Shown here in pieces: positions 7,205 to 14,246 of a DNA stretch of 14,246 bases; position 1 is the stretch's first letter, and the number at the start of each line of letters is the position of its first letter. The position numbers were made by a program, and so were the translations under genes. The DNA is taken from NCBI GenBank assembly GCA_002314855.1, contig DCHQ01000018.1:5209-19454 (forward strand), read 5' to 3'. The notes below the pieces were generated by a model. It was not told the DNA's origin. It saw only the letters and a list, made by a program, of their open reading frames with translations, and made no database searches. The stretch comes from Lachnospiraceae bacterium UBA1748 (GTDB taxonomy: Bacteria > Bacillota > Clostridia > Lachnospirales > Lachnospiraceae).

Positions 7205-8236
7205 ATGAAAGATATTCTGATAATTGACGATTCTGCACTGATGAGAAGCGTGCTAACTGATATAGTTCAGTCAGACAATGATTTTAAAGTGTCAGGAATT
7301 GCCAAGGATGGTCTTGAGGCATTAGAGCTCTTAGCCAATAACAAATATGACGGTATATTACTGGATATTAATATGCCTCATATGAATGGCATTGAGTTTT
7401 TGGAATTTCTTAAGAAGCATGAGAGGAAAGAAAATATCCTTGTTGTTTCCACTGATACTGTGGAAGGGGCTGAAGTAACAATAAAAGCTCTCGAACTTGG
7501 CGCATTTGATTTCCTGAGAAAGCCAGATGTTGCCATCGAGATGAAAGCCAGCGAGTATAAAAAGGAGCTCCTTGATAAAGTTAGGGCTATGACTGACAAA
7601 AAAGATAAGTCAGCATCTAAGCGCGCTACTGTTACCAAGGCAAAAGCAACGCAGAAGGGTTTAAAACGTATTGTGGTGATTGCAAGCTCCACTGGCGGAC
7701 CGGCAGTTCTAAGAAACGTTATTCCAGGCATTGATAAGAACAGTAAAGTTCCAATCTTGATAGTTCAACATATGCCACAGGGATTCACAAAGTCATTTGC
7801 TGATCGACTAAGTTCAATGAGCACTGTTTCGGTTATAGAAGCAGATAATGAACAACTGATAGAGCCAGGTAATATCTACATTGCAAGAGGCGGTAGACAT
7901 CTTAAATACCAGCCGAAAGGCAAGTGGGGGAGCCTTGTATATGGTGATGAACCACCGCGTGAAGGGGTTAAACCTTGTGCCAATTATCTTTTTGAATCAT
8001 TAATGGATTCTGACTACGATGAGATTATTTGCATTGTACTTACAGGTATGGGACAGGATGGCACTGAGGGAATATATAAGCTCAGTCAAACCAAGAATTG
8101 TAGAGTTATTATACAGGATCCAGAATCATGTGTGGTATACGGGATGCCTAAAGCCATTAATAACAAAGGCCTGGTTAATGAAGTCCTTGGAATTGATGAA
8201 ATGGCAAACAGAATCAATGAATTAATTGCTTTATAG
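7205..8236 (+). CDS. cheB: CheB, receptor methylesterase/deamidase response regulator
   Basis: The 343-residue protein has an N-terminal receiver domain (about 1-120) with acidic pair D8/D9, phosphoacceptor D54 in LLDINMP, and a switch threonine-serine region after LVVSTDTVEGA. A charged linker rich in Lys and Thr (about 130-155) leads to the esterase domain. The catalytic triad known for CheB is visible as S162 in SSTGGP, H189 in VQHMPQGF and D285 in GMGQDG. CheB removes methyl groups from, and in some species deamidates, receptor glutamates after phosphorylation by CheA, resetting signalling. The start ATG follows a weak AGG site with a short AT leader. As first gene after the terminator and promoter, it probably leads a separate chemotaxis transcript. 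Confidence 0.97.
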   Translation: MKDILIIDDSALMRSVLTDIVQSDNDFKVSGIAKDGLEALELLANNKYDGILLDINMPHMNGIEFLEFLKKHERKENILVVSTDTVEGAEVTIKALELGAFDFLRKPDVAIEMKASEYKKELLDKVRAMTDKKDKSASKRATVTKAKATQKGLKRIVVIASSTGGPAVLRNVIPGIDKNSKVPILIVQHMPQGFTKSFADRLSSMSTVSVIEADNEQLIEPGNIYIARGGRHLKYQPKGKWGSLVYGDEPPREGVKPCANYLFESLMDSDYDEIICIVLTGMGQDGTEGIYKLSQTKNCRVIIQDPESCVVYGMPKAINNKGLVNEVLGIDEMANRINELIAL

Positions 8237-8283
8237 ATTAATGATTATATAGTGAGATTTTAATAAATAATGGAGGCAAAAAA

Positions 8284-10368
8284 ATGGATGTTAGTCAGTA
8301 TTTAGACATTTTTCTTGATGAAAGTAAAGAACATTTACAGAATCTGAATACTCAGGTATTAGCTCTTGAGCAGGATTCTGAGAATATGGATACAATAAAC
8401 GAAATATTCCGTGCAGCTCATACATTCAAAGGAATGGCAGGTACCATGGGATATAAGCGTATGCAGAACTTAACACATGATATGGAAAATGTGTTCTCTG
8501 AAGTACGTAATGGTAATCTAAAAGTTAATGGTGCAATGATAGATGTTCTTTTCCAGTGCCTCGATGCTTTGGAAGAATATATAACAAATATCCAGGATTC
8601 AGCTGATGAAGGTGAGAATGACAATGAACCATTAATTAGTGCTCTTAATGGTCTTCTTGATGGTAAGGATGAAGCTCCAAAACAGGAAAAGGTCGTAGAA
8701 AGTAAAGAGGCTCCAACTCCAGAAGTTAAGGAAGAGCCAGCAGATGGTAAGTGGAATAGCATTAATTTTAATAATGATGAACAAAAGGCATTAGATAATG
8801 CAATTAGTTCAGGAAAGAACATATATGGACTTACAGTTGTTGTCCAGGATTCATGTTTATTAAAGGCAGCAAGAGCATTCCTTGTGTTCAAGGCGATAGA
8901 AGAACTTGGTGAAATAATTGCAGCTACTCCTTCGGTTCAGGATATAGAAGATGAAAAGTTCGAGTTCGATTTTTCTCTTATCGTAGGTTCAGAGGCAGAT
9001 GCAGGCAAAGTACAGGCTGCTGTTAAATCAGTGTCCGAAATAGCTGATTGTATTATTGCTCCTTTCCAGGTTGCAGGTGAAACAGTAGAAGAAGCTGTAG
9101 TAGAAACAACAGAGGTGGCGAATGTTACTACTGAGCCAGTTAAGAAAGCTGCCAAGGAAGAGTCTTCATCTGCTAATAAGTCTCAGGAGAAGAAATCAGG
9201 TTCAAAACCTCAGGTTAATAGAACTGTACGTGTAGATATTGAGAAACTTGATGTACTGATGAATCTTGTTTCAGAGCTTATTATTGCTAAGAATTCACTT
9301 GTTAGTAGTGCTACAGCAGGAAACAAGGAGTCAGGTGGTACATTTAATGAACAGATAGAATACTTAGAGTCTGTAACTACTAACCTTCATGAGTCAGTTA
9401 TGAAGGTTCGAATGGTTCCAATTGAGAGCGTTGTTAACAAGTTCCCTCGTATGATTAGAGATCTTGCGAAAAAACTTGATAAGCCAATGGAACTTTATAT
9501 GTCAGGTGAGGAAACAGAGCTTGATAGAACTGTGGTTGATGAAATTGGTGATCCATTAATGCATCTCCTTCGTAATTCAGCTGACCATGGTCTTGAAACA
9601 CCAGATGTTCGTATTAGTAGAGGAAAACCAGAGGTTGGTTCAATATACCTGGATGCATATCAGGATGGTAACAATGTTGTTATTGAAGTAAGAGACGATG
9701 GTAATGGAATTGATATAGAGGCAGTTAGAAATAAGGCTATTGAGAGAGGTGTTGTTACAGAAGAACAGGCAATGGCTCTTGAGGAAGATGAAGTTATTCA
9801 GCTTTTGTTTAGCGCAGGATTTTCAACGGCCAAGGTTGTTTCTGATGTATCTGGTAGAGGTGTTGGTCTTGATGTTGTTAAATCTAAGATCGAAGCACTT
9901 TCAGGAGAGGTTGAAGTTAAGACAAAGCTTGGTGAGGGAACAACATTTATTATCAGACTTCCACTTACACTTGCTATTATTCAGGCACTTATGGTTGTTG
10001 TTGGCGATGAAAAATACGCAATTAGCCTTGGTTCTATTCAGACAATTGAGGATATATCACCAGCTGATATTAAGACAGTACAGTCTAAGGAAGTAATCAA
10101 TCTTAGAGGAACAGTTATTCCAATCATTAGATTAGATGAAATACTTGATTGCAAGTCTACAAGAGATCCTAATGAGAATATGGTTGCTGCCATTGTTAAG
10201 AAGGGCGATAAGCTTGCAGGTCTTATAGTTGATGAGCTTATAGGCCAGCAGGAAATAGTAATTAAGTCAATGGGTAAATATATCAATAAGTGCAAGTTCA
10301 TAAGTGGAGCTACAATTCTTGGTGATGGCGAGATAGCACTTATCCTTGACGCTAATGCATTGATTTAA
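8284..10368 (+). CDS. cheA: CheA, chemotaxis histidine kinase
   Basis: At 694 residues this is a full-length CheA with all five domains. P1 (about 1-105) has the phosphorylated His46 in AAHTFKG. An acidic/Lys linker follows, then P2 (about 165-265), the CheB/CheY docking domain, and a second low-complexity linker. The dimerisation domain P3 begins near residue 315 after NRTVRVDIEKLD. The P4 kinase domain holds the N box (H427, N431 in HLLRNSADHG), G1 (DDGNG, 471-475) and G2 (GRGVGLD, 524-530). P5 (from about 565) is the CheW-like coupling domain. CheA autophosphorylates on His46 and phosphorylates CheB and CheY in receptor arrays. A strong SD, GGAGG at 8272-8276, sits seven bases before ATG. 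No cheY is seen in this window; in Bacillus it lies upstream of fliP. Confidence 0.98.
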   Translation: MDVSQYLDIFLDESKEHLQNLNTQVLALEQDSENMDTINEIFRAAHTFKGMAGTMGYKRMQNLTHDMENVFSEVRNGNLKVNGAMIDVLFQCLDALEEYITNIQDSADEGENDNEPLISALNGLLDGKDEAPKQEKVVESKEAPTPEVKEEPADGKWNSINFNNDEQKALDNAISSGKNIYGLTVVVQDSCLLKAARAFLVFKAIEELGEIIAATPSVQDIEDEKFEFDFSLIVGSEADAGKVQAAVKSVSEIADCIIAPFQVAGETVEEAVVETTEVANVTTEPVKKAAKEESSSANKSQEKKSGSKPQVNRTVRVDIEKLDVLMNLVSELIIAKNSLVSSATAGNKESGGTFNEQIEYLESVTTNLHESVMKVRMVPIESVVNKFPRMIRDLAKKLDKPMELYMSGEETELDRTVVDEIGDPLMHLLRNSADHGLETPDVRISRGKPEVGSIYLDAYQDGNNVVIEVRDDGNGIDIEAVRNKAIERGVVTEEQAMALEEDEVIQLLFSAGFSTAKVVSDVSGRGVGLDVVKSKIEALSGEVEVKTKLGEGTTFIIRLPLTLAIIQALMVVVGDEKYAISLGSIQTIEDISPADIKTVQSKEVINLRGTVIPIIRLDEILDCKSTRDPNENMVAAIVKKGDKLAGLIVDELIGQQEIVIKSMGKYINKCKFISGATILGDGEIALILDANALI

Positions 10369-10381
10369 GGAGGAAAAGACA

Positions 10382-10825
10382 ATGGCTTACGATATTTCAA
10401 CAAATGTGAATGATATAATTCAGTTCATCGTAGTGAACATAGGAAACGAGCAGTATGGTATTGATATTAATTATATTGATAATATTGTGCGTATGCAGAG
10501 TATTACTCGTGTTCCAAAGGTCTCTCCATATTTACGAGGTGTAATTAATCTTCGAGGCGAAGTTATTCCAGTAATGAGCCTTCGTATTAAGATGGGACTT
10601 GAACCAGATGAAGTAACGAAGAACACACGTATCATTATTATCAAGATGAATCATGAATCAATCGGATTAATAGTTGATTCTGTTAAAGAAGTAGTAAATA
10701 TCAATATGAATGAAGTTGAGAAGGTTTCATTTGATAACAGAGAGGACTCATTTGTTATGGGTATAGGCAAGCAGGATGCTGGATTAATATCTCTGCTTGA
10801 TCTAGTAGCTGTTCTTCAGGAGTAA
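10382..10825 (+). CDS. cheW: CheW, receptor-kinase coupling protein
   Basis: The 147-residue protein is a single CheW-like domain, matching the family length of about 150-165. It contains QFIVVNIGNEQYGIDI, the central VPKVSPYLRGVINLRGEVIPV loop used to dock receptors and CheA, and a C-terminal GLIVDSVKEVV strand. CheW bridges methyl-accepting receptors and the P5 domain of CheA in signalling arrays. Its SD, AAGGAGG (10367-10373), overlaps the cheA stop codon, so the two proteins should be translated in a coupled way. The reading frame ends in consecutive TAA TAG stops. A second copy elsewhere (for example CheV) is possible but not seen here. Confidence 0.96.
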   Translation: MAYDISTNVNDIIQFIVVNIGNEQYGIDINYIDNIVRMQSITRVPKVSPYLRGVINLRGEVIPVMSLRIKMGLEPDEVTKNTRIIIIKMNHESIGLIVDSVKEVVNINMNEVEKVSFDNREDSFVMGIGKQDAGLISLLDLVAVLQE

Positions 10826-10842
10826 TAGAGCTAGAGGTAAAT

Positions 10843-11454
10843 ATGGAAAATTTGGATATTAATGAAATAGGTACTAAATATTTTGACGTACTCAAGGAAA
10901 TAGGTAATATTGGTGCAGGTAATGCAACAACAGCTCTTGCTCAGTTAATGGGTAGCAGGGTTGATATGACTGTACCTCAGGTTAAACTCATGGAGTTTCA
11001 TGAACTTGGAACAACTATGGGCGGCGAGGATCAGGTAGTTGCTGCTGTATATTTGGTTGTTGAAGGCGACATTAATGGAAGTATCATGTTCATGATGAGT
11101 CTAGAAGCTGTTAATGCTTTGATAAAAAGATTAATTGGAACTGAGCATGTTGGTGAGACATATTCCGATATGGAAGTCTCAGCAATAAAGGAGATGGGAA
11201 ATATTATTACAGGTGCATACCTGAATTCTATTTCTACCCTTACCAATCTTACTATATATCCATCAGTACCAGATTTGGCAATTGATATGGCGGGTAGTAT
11301 TCTTTCAGTACCAGCTGCTGAATTTGGTGTAATAGGGGATAAGATGTTATTAATTCAGACAAGTTTTTCTAATGAGATTGATTTTTCAGGATATTTCATA
11401 TTAGTTCCTGATGAAGGGTCTTATGCTAGAATACTTGGTTCGTTAGGGTTTTAG
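10843..11454 (+). CDS. cheC: CheC, CheY-P phosphatase
   Basis: The 203-residue protein is close to the Bacillus CheC length (209) and has two copies of the CheC/FliY/CheX active-site pattern. The first is D15-xxx-E19-xx-N22 with P45 twenty-two residues later; the second is S113-xxx-E117-xx-N120 with P143, also twenty-two residues later. The length rules out FliY, which carries extra FliN-like sequence. CheC hydrolyses CheY-P and binds CheD, tying phosphatase activity to receptor deamidation. Both sites look intact, whereas some CheC proteins keep only one efficient site. The SD AGAGG (10833-10837) is five bases from ATG. cheD follows, as expected for partners. This fits a CheZ-less Firmicute. 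Confidence 0.96.
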   Translation: MENLDINEIGTKYFDVLKEIGNIGAGNATTALAQLMGSRVDMTVPQVKLMEFHELGTTMGGEDQVVAAVYLVVEGDINGSIMFMMSLEAVNALIKRLIGTEHVGETYSDMEVSAIKEMGNIITGAYLNSISTLTNLTIYPSVPDLAIDMAGSILSVPAAEFGVIGDKMLLIQTSFSNEIDFSGYFILVPDEGSYARILGSLGF

Positions 11455-11473
11455 TTTAGGTAATTATTGATTT

Positions 11474-11959
11474 ATGGCTGAAAATATTAAAGTCGGTATA
11501 GCTGATATGAATGTTGTATCGCCTCCAGACAGCATAACAACAATTGGGCTTGGCTCATGTGTTGGTATAGCTATTTGGGACAGGATGAACAAGATAGCAG
11601 GACTTATTCATATAATGCTACCAGATAGTACACAAGTAAAAAGTAATTCTAATATTGCCAAGTTCGCTGATACAGGCATTCCAGAGCTTGTTAGAAAGAT
11701 GGAAGCTGCTGGGGCAAGAAGGAGCAATATGATTGCCAAGCTTGCAGGCGGAGCACAGATGTTTTCGTTCCAAAACAAGTCAGAGCTTCTCGGTATAGGA
11801 GATCGTAATGTGGCTGCAAGTCAGGAAACTCTTGCTAAGCTAGGCATTCCTATTGTGAGTATGGATGTTGGATCCAATTGCGGACGAACAGTCACTTTAA
11901 ACCCAGAGAATGGTGAATATGAGGTTAAGACCGTTGGAAAGGATATTAAGATAATATAA
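11474..11959 (+). CDS. cheD: CheD, receptor glutamine deamidase
   Basis: The 161-residue protein has the usual CheD length. The catalytic cysteine is Cys29 in TIGLGSCVG, His46 in GLIHIMLP is the expected base, and Thr23 corresponds to the third active-site residue in the known fold. The GGAQMFSF segment around residue 92 belongs to the surface that binds CheC in characterised pairs. CheD deamidates receptor glutamines and is sequestered by CheC in response to CheY-P. The SD is weak: AGG at 11458-11460 is about 13 bases before ATG. The gene sits 19 bases after cheC and two bases before a small membrane-protein gene. Confidence 0.96.
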   Translation: MAENIKVGIADMNVVSPPDSITTIGLGSCVGIAIWDRMNKIAGLIHIMLPDSTQVKSNSNIAKFADTGIPELVRKMEAAGARRSNMIAKLAGGAQMFSFQNKSELLGIGDRNVAASQETLAKLGIPIVSMDVGSNCGRTVTLNPENGEYEVKTVGKDIKII

Positions 11960-11961
11960 CA

Positions 11962-12246
11962 ATGGATGATATTTCTGAAACTAAAAGCAAAAATATGAAG
12001 CATAAAAATAATTTAAATACTAGATATATTCCATCAATATTAATGCTTTGTGCTGGGCTTGTTGCATTTATTATATGTTGGTTTATGGATTATACTTTGA
12101 CAGAAGCGCTCCTTGTAATACTTATAACAATGTTTGTATTTGCAATCATAGGCGCTGTGATAAAAGCAATATTTGATAATTTCGATATGCGCGTTAATTA
12201 TGAAGATCTGTTTGATGATGATGACGGAGAAATATTCGAAAAATAA
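11962..12246 (+). CDS. Small two-helix membrane protein of unknown function, between cheD and sigD
   Basis: I do not recognise this 94-residue protein. It starts two bases after the cheD stop with no clear SD, so it is probably translated by coupling. The N-terminus (about 1-22) is Lys/Asn/His-rich, followed by a hydrophobic segment at about 24-42, a short turn (DYTLTEA), a second segment at about 48-71, and an acidic C-terminal tail (DLFDDDDGEIFE, about 82-93). The basic flank suggests both ends face the cytoplasm. In Bacillus the neighbouring sigD-linked membrane protein is SwrB (YlxL), which lies after sigD and has a different layout, so equivalence is not claimed. The AT content and codon use look like the neighbours. 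The tail could bind a basic partner, but that is speculation. Confidence 0.8.
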   Translation: MDDISETKSKNMKHKNNLNTRYIPSILMLCAGLVAFIICWFMDYTLTEALLVILITMFVFAIIGAVIKAIFDNFDMRVNYEDLFDDDDGEIFEK

Positions 12247-12281
12247 TATATTCTACTAAATATATGACTATATAAAGTATT

Positions 12282-12297
12282 CAGGGGGCCAATAATG
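12282..12297 (+). promoter_or_regulatory. G-rich ribosome site of sigD
   Basis: AGGGGG (12283-12288) precedes ATG at 12295 by six bases. It pairs with the 16S anti-SD, but one A-to-G change relative to AGGAGG gives a G:U pair, so it is strong yet unusual for this AT-rich locus. The 48-base gap before it also holds an AT-rich dyad TATATT/AATATA with no convincing promoter. Confidence 0.5.
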
Positions 12298-13062
12298 GAC
12301 GAATTAGCTAGAAAGAGATTGTGGGAAGATTATACAAGGGCACAATCGTCAGAACTTAGAGAAAAGATTATATTAGAATATGCACAGTTGGTTAAGATAG
12401 TAGCCGGAAGACTGGTTATGTATCTTGGTTATAATGTAGAATATGAAGACCTTGTAAGCTACGGTACGTTTGGATTAATTGATGCTATTGATAAATTCGA
12501 TTACCGTAAGGGTAATAAGTTTGAAACATATGCATCGCTTCGTATAAGAGGAGCAATACTTGATCAGATTAGAAAAAATGACTGGATACCAAGAACTGTA
12601 CGTCAAAAACAAAAACAGATTGATCAGGTAATAAAAGAAATTGAAGAAAAAACAGGACATCCAGCTACGGATGATGAAATAGCGGTTGCTCTTGGAATAA
12701 CTGCAGATGAGCTTCTAGATTGGCAGTCTCAGATGAAGGCCACCAATATTATTTCACTTAATGAATACATGGAGAGTGGTAGTGAGGTAGCCAATGATTC
12801 CAGTGAGCCAGGTCATTTTATTACTCCAGAGGAGGCTCTTGAGAAGGATGAAATGAAGCAGATGTTAGCTGATGCTCTTGAGAACCTTACGGATAAAGAA
12901 AAGAAAGTAGTCCTTTTATATTATTATGAAGAACTTACACTTAAGGAAATAAGTGCAGTCTTAGAAGTAACAGAATCGCGAGTGTCACAGTTACATACAA
13001 GAGCGTTACAAAAAATGCGTGAAATCCTAGGAGATTATGTGGGTATTCTCGCTAAAATATAA
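12295..13062 (+). CDS. sigD: SigD/FliA, flagellar sigma-28 factor
   Basis: The 255-residue protein is the size of Bacillus SigD. Region 2 (about 27-100) includes YEDLVSYGTFGLIDAIDKFD, core-binding and -10 melting sequence, then RIRGAILDQIRKNDWIPRTVR, the stretch that typifies FliA-type sigma factors. Region 3 spans about 105-155, and region 4 (about 190-245) has the helix-turn-helix LTLKEISAVLEVTESRVSQL for -35 recognition. The factor directs late flagellar and motility genes such as flagellin and is normally held by the anti-sigma factor FlgM, which is not in the window. It shares a chromosomal neighbourhood with the basal-body genes, so its level probably tracks expression of the early locus. 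An imperfect hairpin follows. The start is supported by the G-rich SD at 12283-12288. Confidence 0.97.
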   Translation: MDELARKRLWEDYTRAQSSELREKIILEYAQLVKIVAGRLVMYLGYNVEYEDLVSYGTFGLIDAIDKFDYRKGNKFETYASLRIRGAILDQIRKNDWIPRTVRQKQKQIDQVIKEIEEKTGHPATDDEIAVALGITADELLDWQSQMKATNIISLNEYMESGSEVANDSSEPGHFITPEEALEKDEMKQMLADALENLTDKEKKVVLLYYYEELTLKEISAVLEVTESRVSQLHTRALQKMREILGDYVGILAKI

Positions 13063-13080
13063 TATTTAATCAGAAAAATA

Positions 13081-13119
13081 AAAGAAGCTGCGGGGGGATT
13101 ACTCCGTGGCTCTTTGTGT
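13081..13119 (+). terminator. Imperfect hairpin after sigD, possible weak terminator
   Basis: AAAG plus AGCTGCGG (13081-13093, with one bulged A at 13085) can pair with CCGTGGCT plus CTTT (13104-13115); two G:U pairs occur and the loop is about ten bases. The downstream sequence TCTTTGTGTT is only moderately T-rich, so the element may be leaky and could lower expression of fapA instead of ending transcription. Confidence 0.45.
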
Positions 13120-13170
13120 TAATAAACTCGAAAACATTTAATAATTAAGTATGAAAGAGAAAAGTGACAA

Positions 13171-14246
13171 ATGAATGGATATTTTAAACTAATAACAAAG
13201 GAAACTCAGACAGGTGTTTTGCTTTATGCTCCAACAGAAGGAGGAGCTCCAATTGACCTAAAAGAGTTAACAGCATATCTAGAAAGGTTTAAGGTGCCAT
13301 ATGATATTAAGGCCCTGAATGATGCAATGCAGCAGCTTAGAGAAGGATTTACATATGTACGTTGTACAGATACTAAAATGCTTCCAGTTGCTGAAACATG
13401 TTCAATTTACCTGGTAGATAATAGAATGAAGGCTATTGCCAGGTTCTATCCTGCATCTGATGGTGGTAGAACGCTTGATGCCGAAGGCGTACGCTCAGAA
13501 CTTAGACTTAATAGAATAATTCCTCAGTGCTTCAAGGAAGATGTTATTGAGAATTATGTTAATGATAAAAAGTACTGTTATAGTTATATCTTAGCGGAAG
13601 GACAACCACCAAGAGAAGGCTCTGATGCAGAGATAACTTATAATTTTGATGTTAATAAAATATCTCATCCAAAGCTCAATGAAGATGGTACAGTTGATTA
13701 TTTTGATCTTGGACTGGTTAATCATTGTCATGCTGGTGATGTATTAGCAACACTTAAACCAGCAGATAAGGGAGATCCAGGTTATGATTTATTAGGCAAT
13801 GTCATTAAGCCAAGAGATGTTAAAAGACTGAATCTAACTCATGGACTTAATATTGAGCTTAATGAAGATAAAACAGTAATGATATCTAAGATAGATGGAC
13901 ATGTTACCTGCGTTAATGGTAAGGTCTTCGTTAACAATGTCCTTGAGTTAGAGAATGTTGATGTTTCAACTGGTAATATTGAGTATCAGGGTAATGTAAT
14001 AGTAAATAATAATGTTATAAATAACTTTTCAGTTAAGGCTCACGGTGACATCGAGGTTAGAGGGGTTGTTGAAGGAGCTTATCTTGAAGCGGACGGTAAT
14101 ATTACTCTTACCAGAGGCGTTAATGGTATGAATCGAGGAATACTGAAGGCTGGTGGTAATGTCGTTGCTAAATTCGTGGAGAACTGTACGATTATTGCTG
14201 GTGGATCAGTTATGACAGATTCGATTCTGCTTAGTAATGTTCAGGC
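13171..14246 (+). CDS. fapA: FapA-family (DUF342) flagellar assembly protein, 3' end outside window
   Basis: The frame is open from ATG 13171 to the right edge (358 full codons plus two bases) with no stop, so the gene is truncated by the window only. A short N-terminal module (about 1-60, KLITKETQTGVLLYAPTEGG) precedes a variable region; then comes the FapA domain with LKPADKGDPGYDLLGN and, from about residue 265, the repetitive beta-rich core (GNIEYQGNVIVNN, IEVRGVVEGAYLEADGNI, VNGMNRGILKAGGNVVAKFVEN). These are the marks of the DUF342/FapA family. In Vibrio vulnificus FapA affects polar flagellum assembly and localisation; in Firmicutes the role is unclear. The SD is weak (AGAGAAAAGTGA region). 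A seven-codon ATG frame upstream (13151-13174) overlaps its start. Confidence 0.85.
   Translation, partial: MNGYFKLITKETQTGVLLYAPTEGGAPIDLKELTAYLERFKVPYDIKALNDAMQQLREGFTYVRCTDTKMLPVAETCSIYLVDNRMKAIARFYPASDGGRTLDAEGVRSELRLNRIIPQCFKEDVIENYVNDKKYCYSYILAEGQPPREGSDAEITYNFDVNKISHPKLNEDGTVDYFDLGLVNHCHAGDVLATLKPADKGDPGYDLLGNVIKPRDVKRLNLTHGLNIELNEDKTVMISKIDGHVTCVNGKVFVNNVLELENVDVSTGNIEYQGNVIVNNNVINNFSVKAHGDIEVRGVVEGAYLEADGNITLTRGVNGMNRGILKAGGNVVAKFVENCTIIAGGSVMTDSILLSNVQ

Noticed and set aside
7378..7731. 117-residue minus-strand open frame opposite cheB
   Set aside because: Antisense shadow of cheB with no ribosome site or recognisable domain.
8418..8891. 157-residue minus-strand open frame opposite cheA
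   Set aside because: It lies wholly opposite cheA, has no SD, a Ser/Leu-rich shadow composition, and cheA is unmistakable in its own frame.
9740..10096. 118-residue plus-strand frame inside cheA
   Set aside because: Leu/Arg-rich out-of-frame reading of the CheA kinase and P5 domains, with no independent support.
11164..11171. TCCGATAT inside cheC as a sigma-28 -10
   Set aside because: The expected -35 position reads GCAT, so there is no promoter pair.
1..14246. CRISPR, tRNA, rRNA, insertion sequence, phage or defence genes
   Set aside because: No spaced repeats, RNA gene signatures, terminal repeats, transposase or integrase motifs were seen. The window is one contiguous flagellar and chemotaxis locus.

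Overview
The window is a low-GC, AT-rich stretch of a Gram-positive flagellar/chemotaxis (fla/che) locus. Every supported gene lies on the plus strand, spacing is tight, and Shine-Dalgarno (SD) sites are often strong. The gene order (fliQ-fliR-flhB-flhA-flhF-flhG ... cheB-cheA-cheW-cheC-cheD ... sigD) is that of Firmicutes such as Bacillus and motile Clostridia. Adaptation and dephosphorylation use CheC/CheD rather than CheZ. The protein flavour and the presence of a FapA-type gene suggest a motile clostridium, perhaps Lachnospiraceae (Roseburia/Butyrivibrio-like). That taxonomic guess is inference only.

Layout. Positions 1-4106 hold flagellar type III export-gate genes: the tail of fliQ, then fliR, flhB and flhA. 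Positions 4155-6365 hold the FlhF/FlhG GTPase/ATPase pair that sets flagellar position and number. Overlapping the end of flhG is a PilZ-domain c-di-GMP receptor of the YcgR/MotI type (6355-7080). A clear intrinsic terminator follows, then an extended -10 promoter candidate (7081-7204). Positions 7205-11959 hold the chemotaxis genes cheB, cheA, cheW, cheC and cheD. A 94-residue two-helix membrane protein of unknown function (11962-12246) separates cheD from the flagellar sigma factor sigD/fliA (12295-13062). After an imperfect hairpin, a FapA (DUF342) gene runs off the right edge.

How the genes work together. FliQ/FliR/FlhB/FlhA form the export channel, substrate switch and export gate. FlhF and FlhG place and count basal bodies; FlhG carries the N-terminal DQAxxLR motif known to stimulate FlhF GTPase. 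The PilZ protein probably slows or disengages the motor when c-di-GMP is high. CheA/CheW relay receptor signals, CheB demethylates receptors, CheD deamidates receptors and CheC dephosphorylates CheY-P. SigD transcribes late genes such as flagellin.

The window is mostly a well-known locus, and I do not see an undescribed system in it. The points most worth checking are a SigD-type promoter match inside flhA, the terminator/promoter that splits the operon into export and chemotaxis halves, the unknown membrane protein beside sigD, the cotranslated PilZ gene, and a non-canonical G3 residue in FlhF. No gene-free stretch exceeds 300 bases; the longest is the 124-bp gap before cheB.
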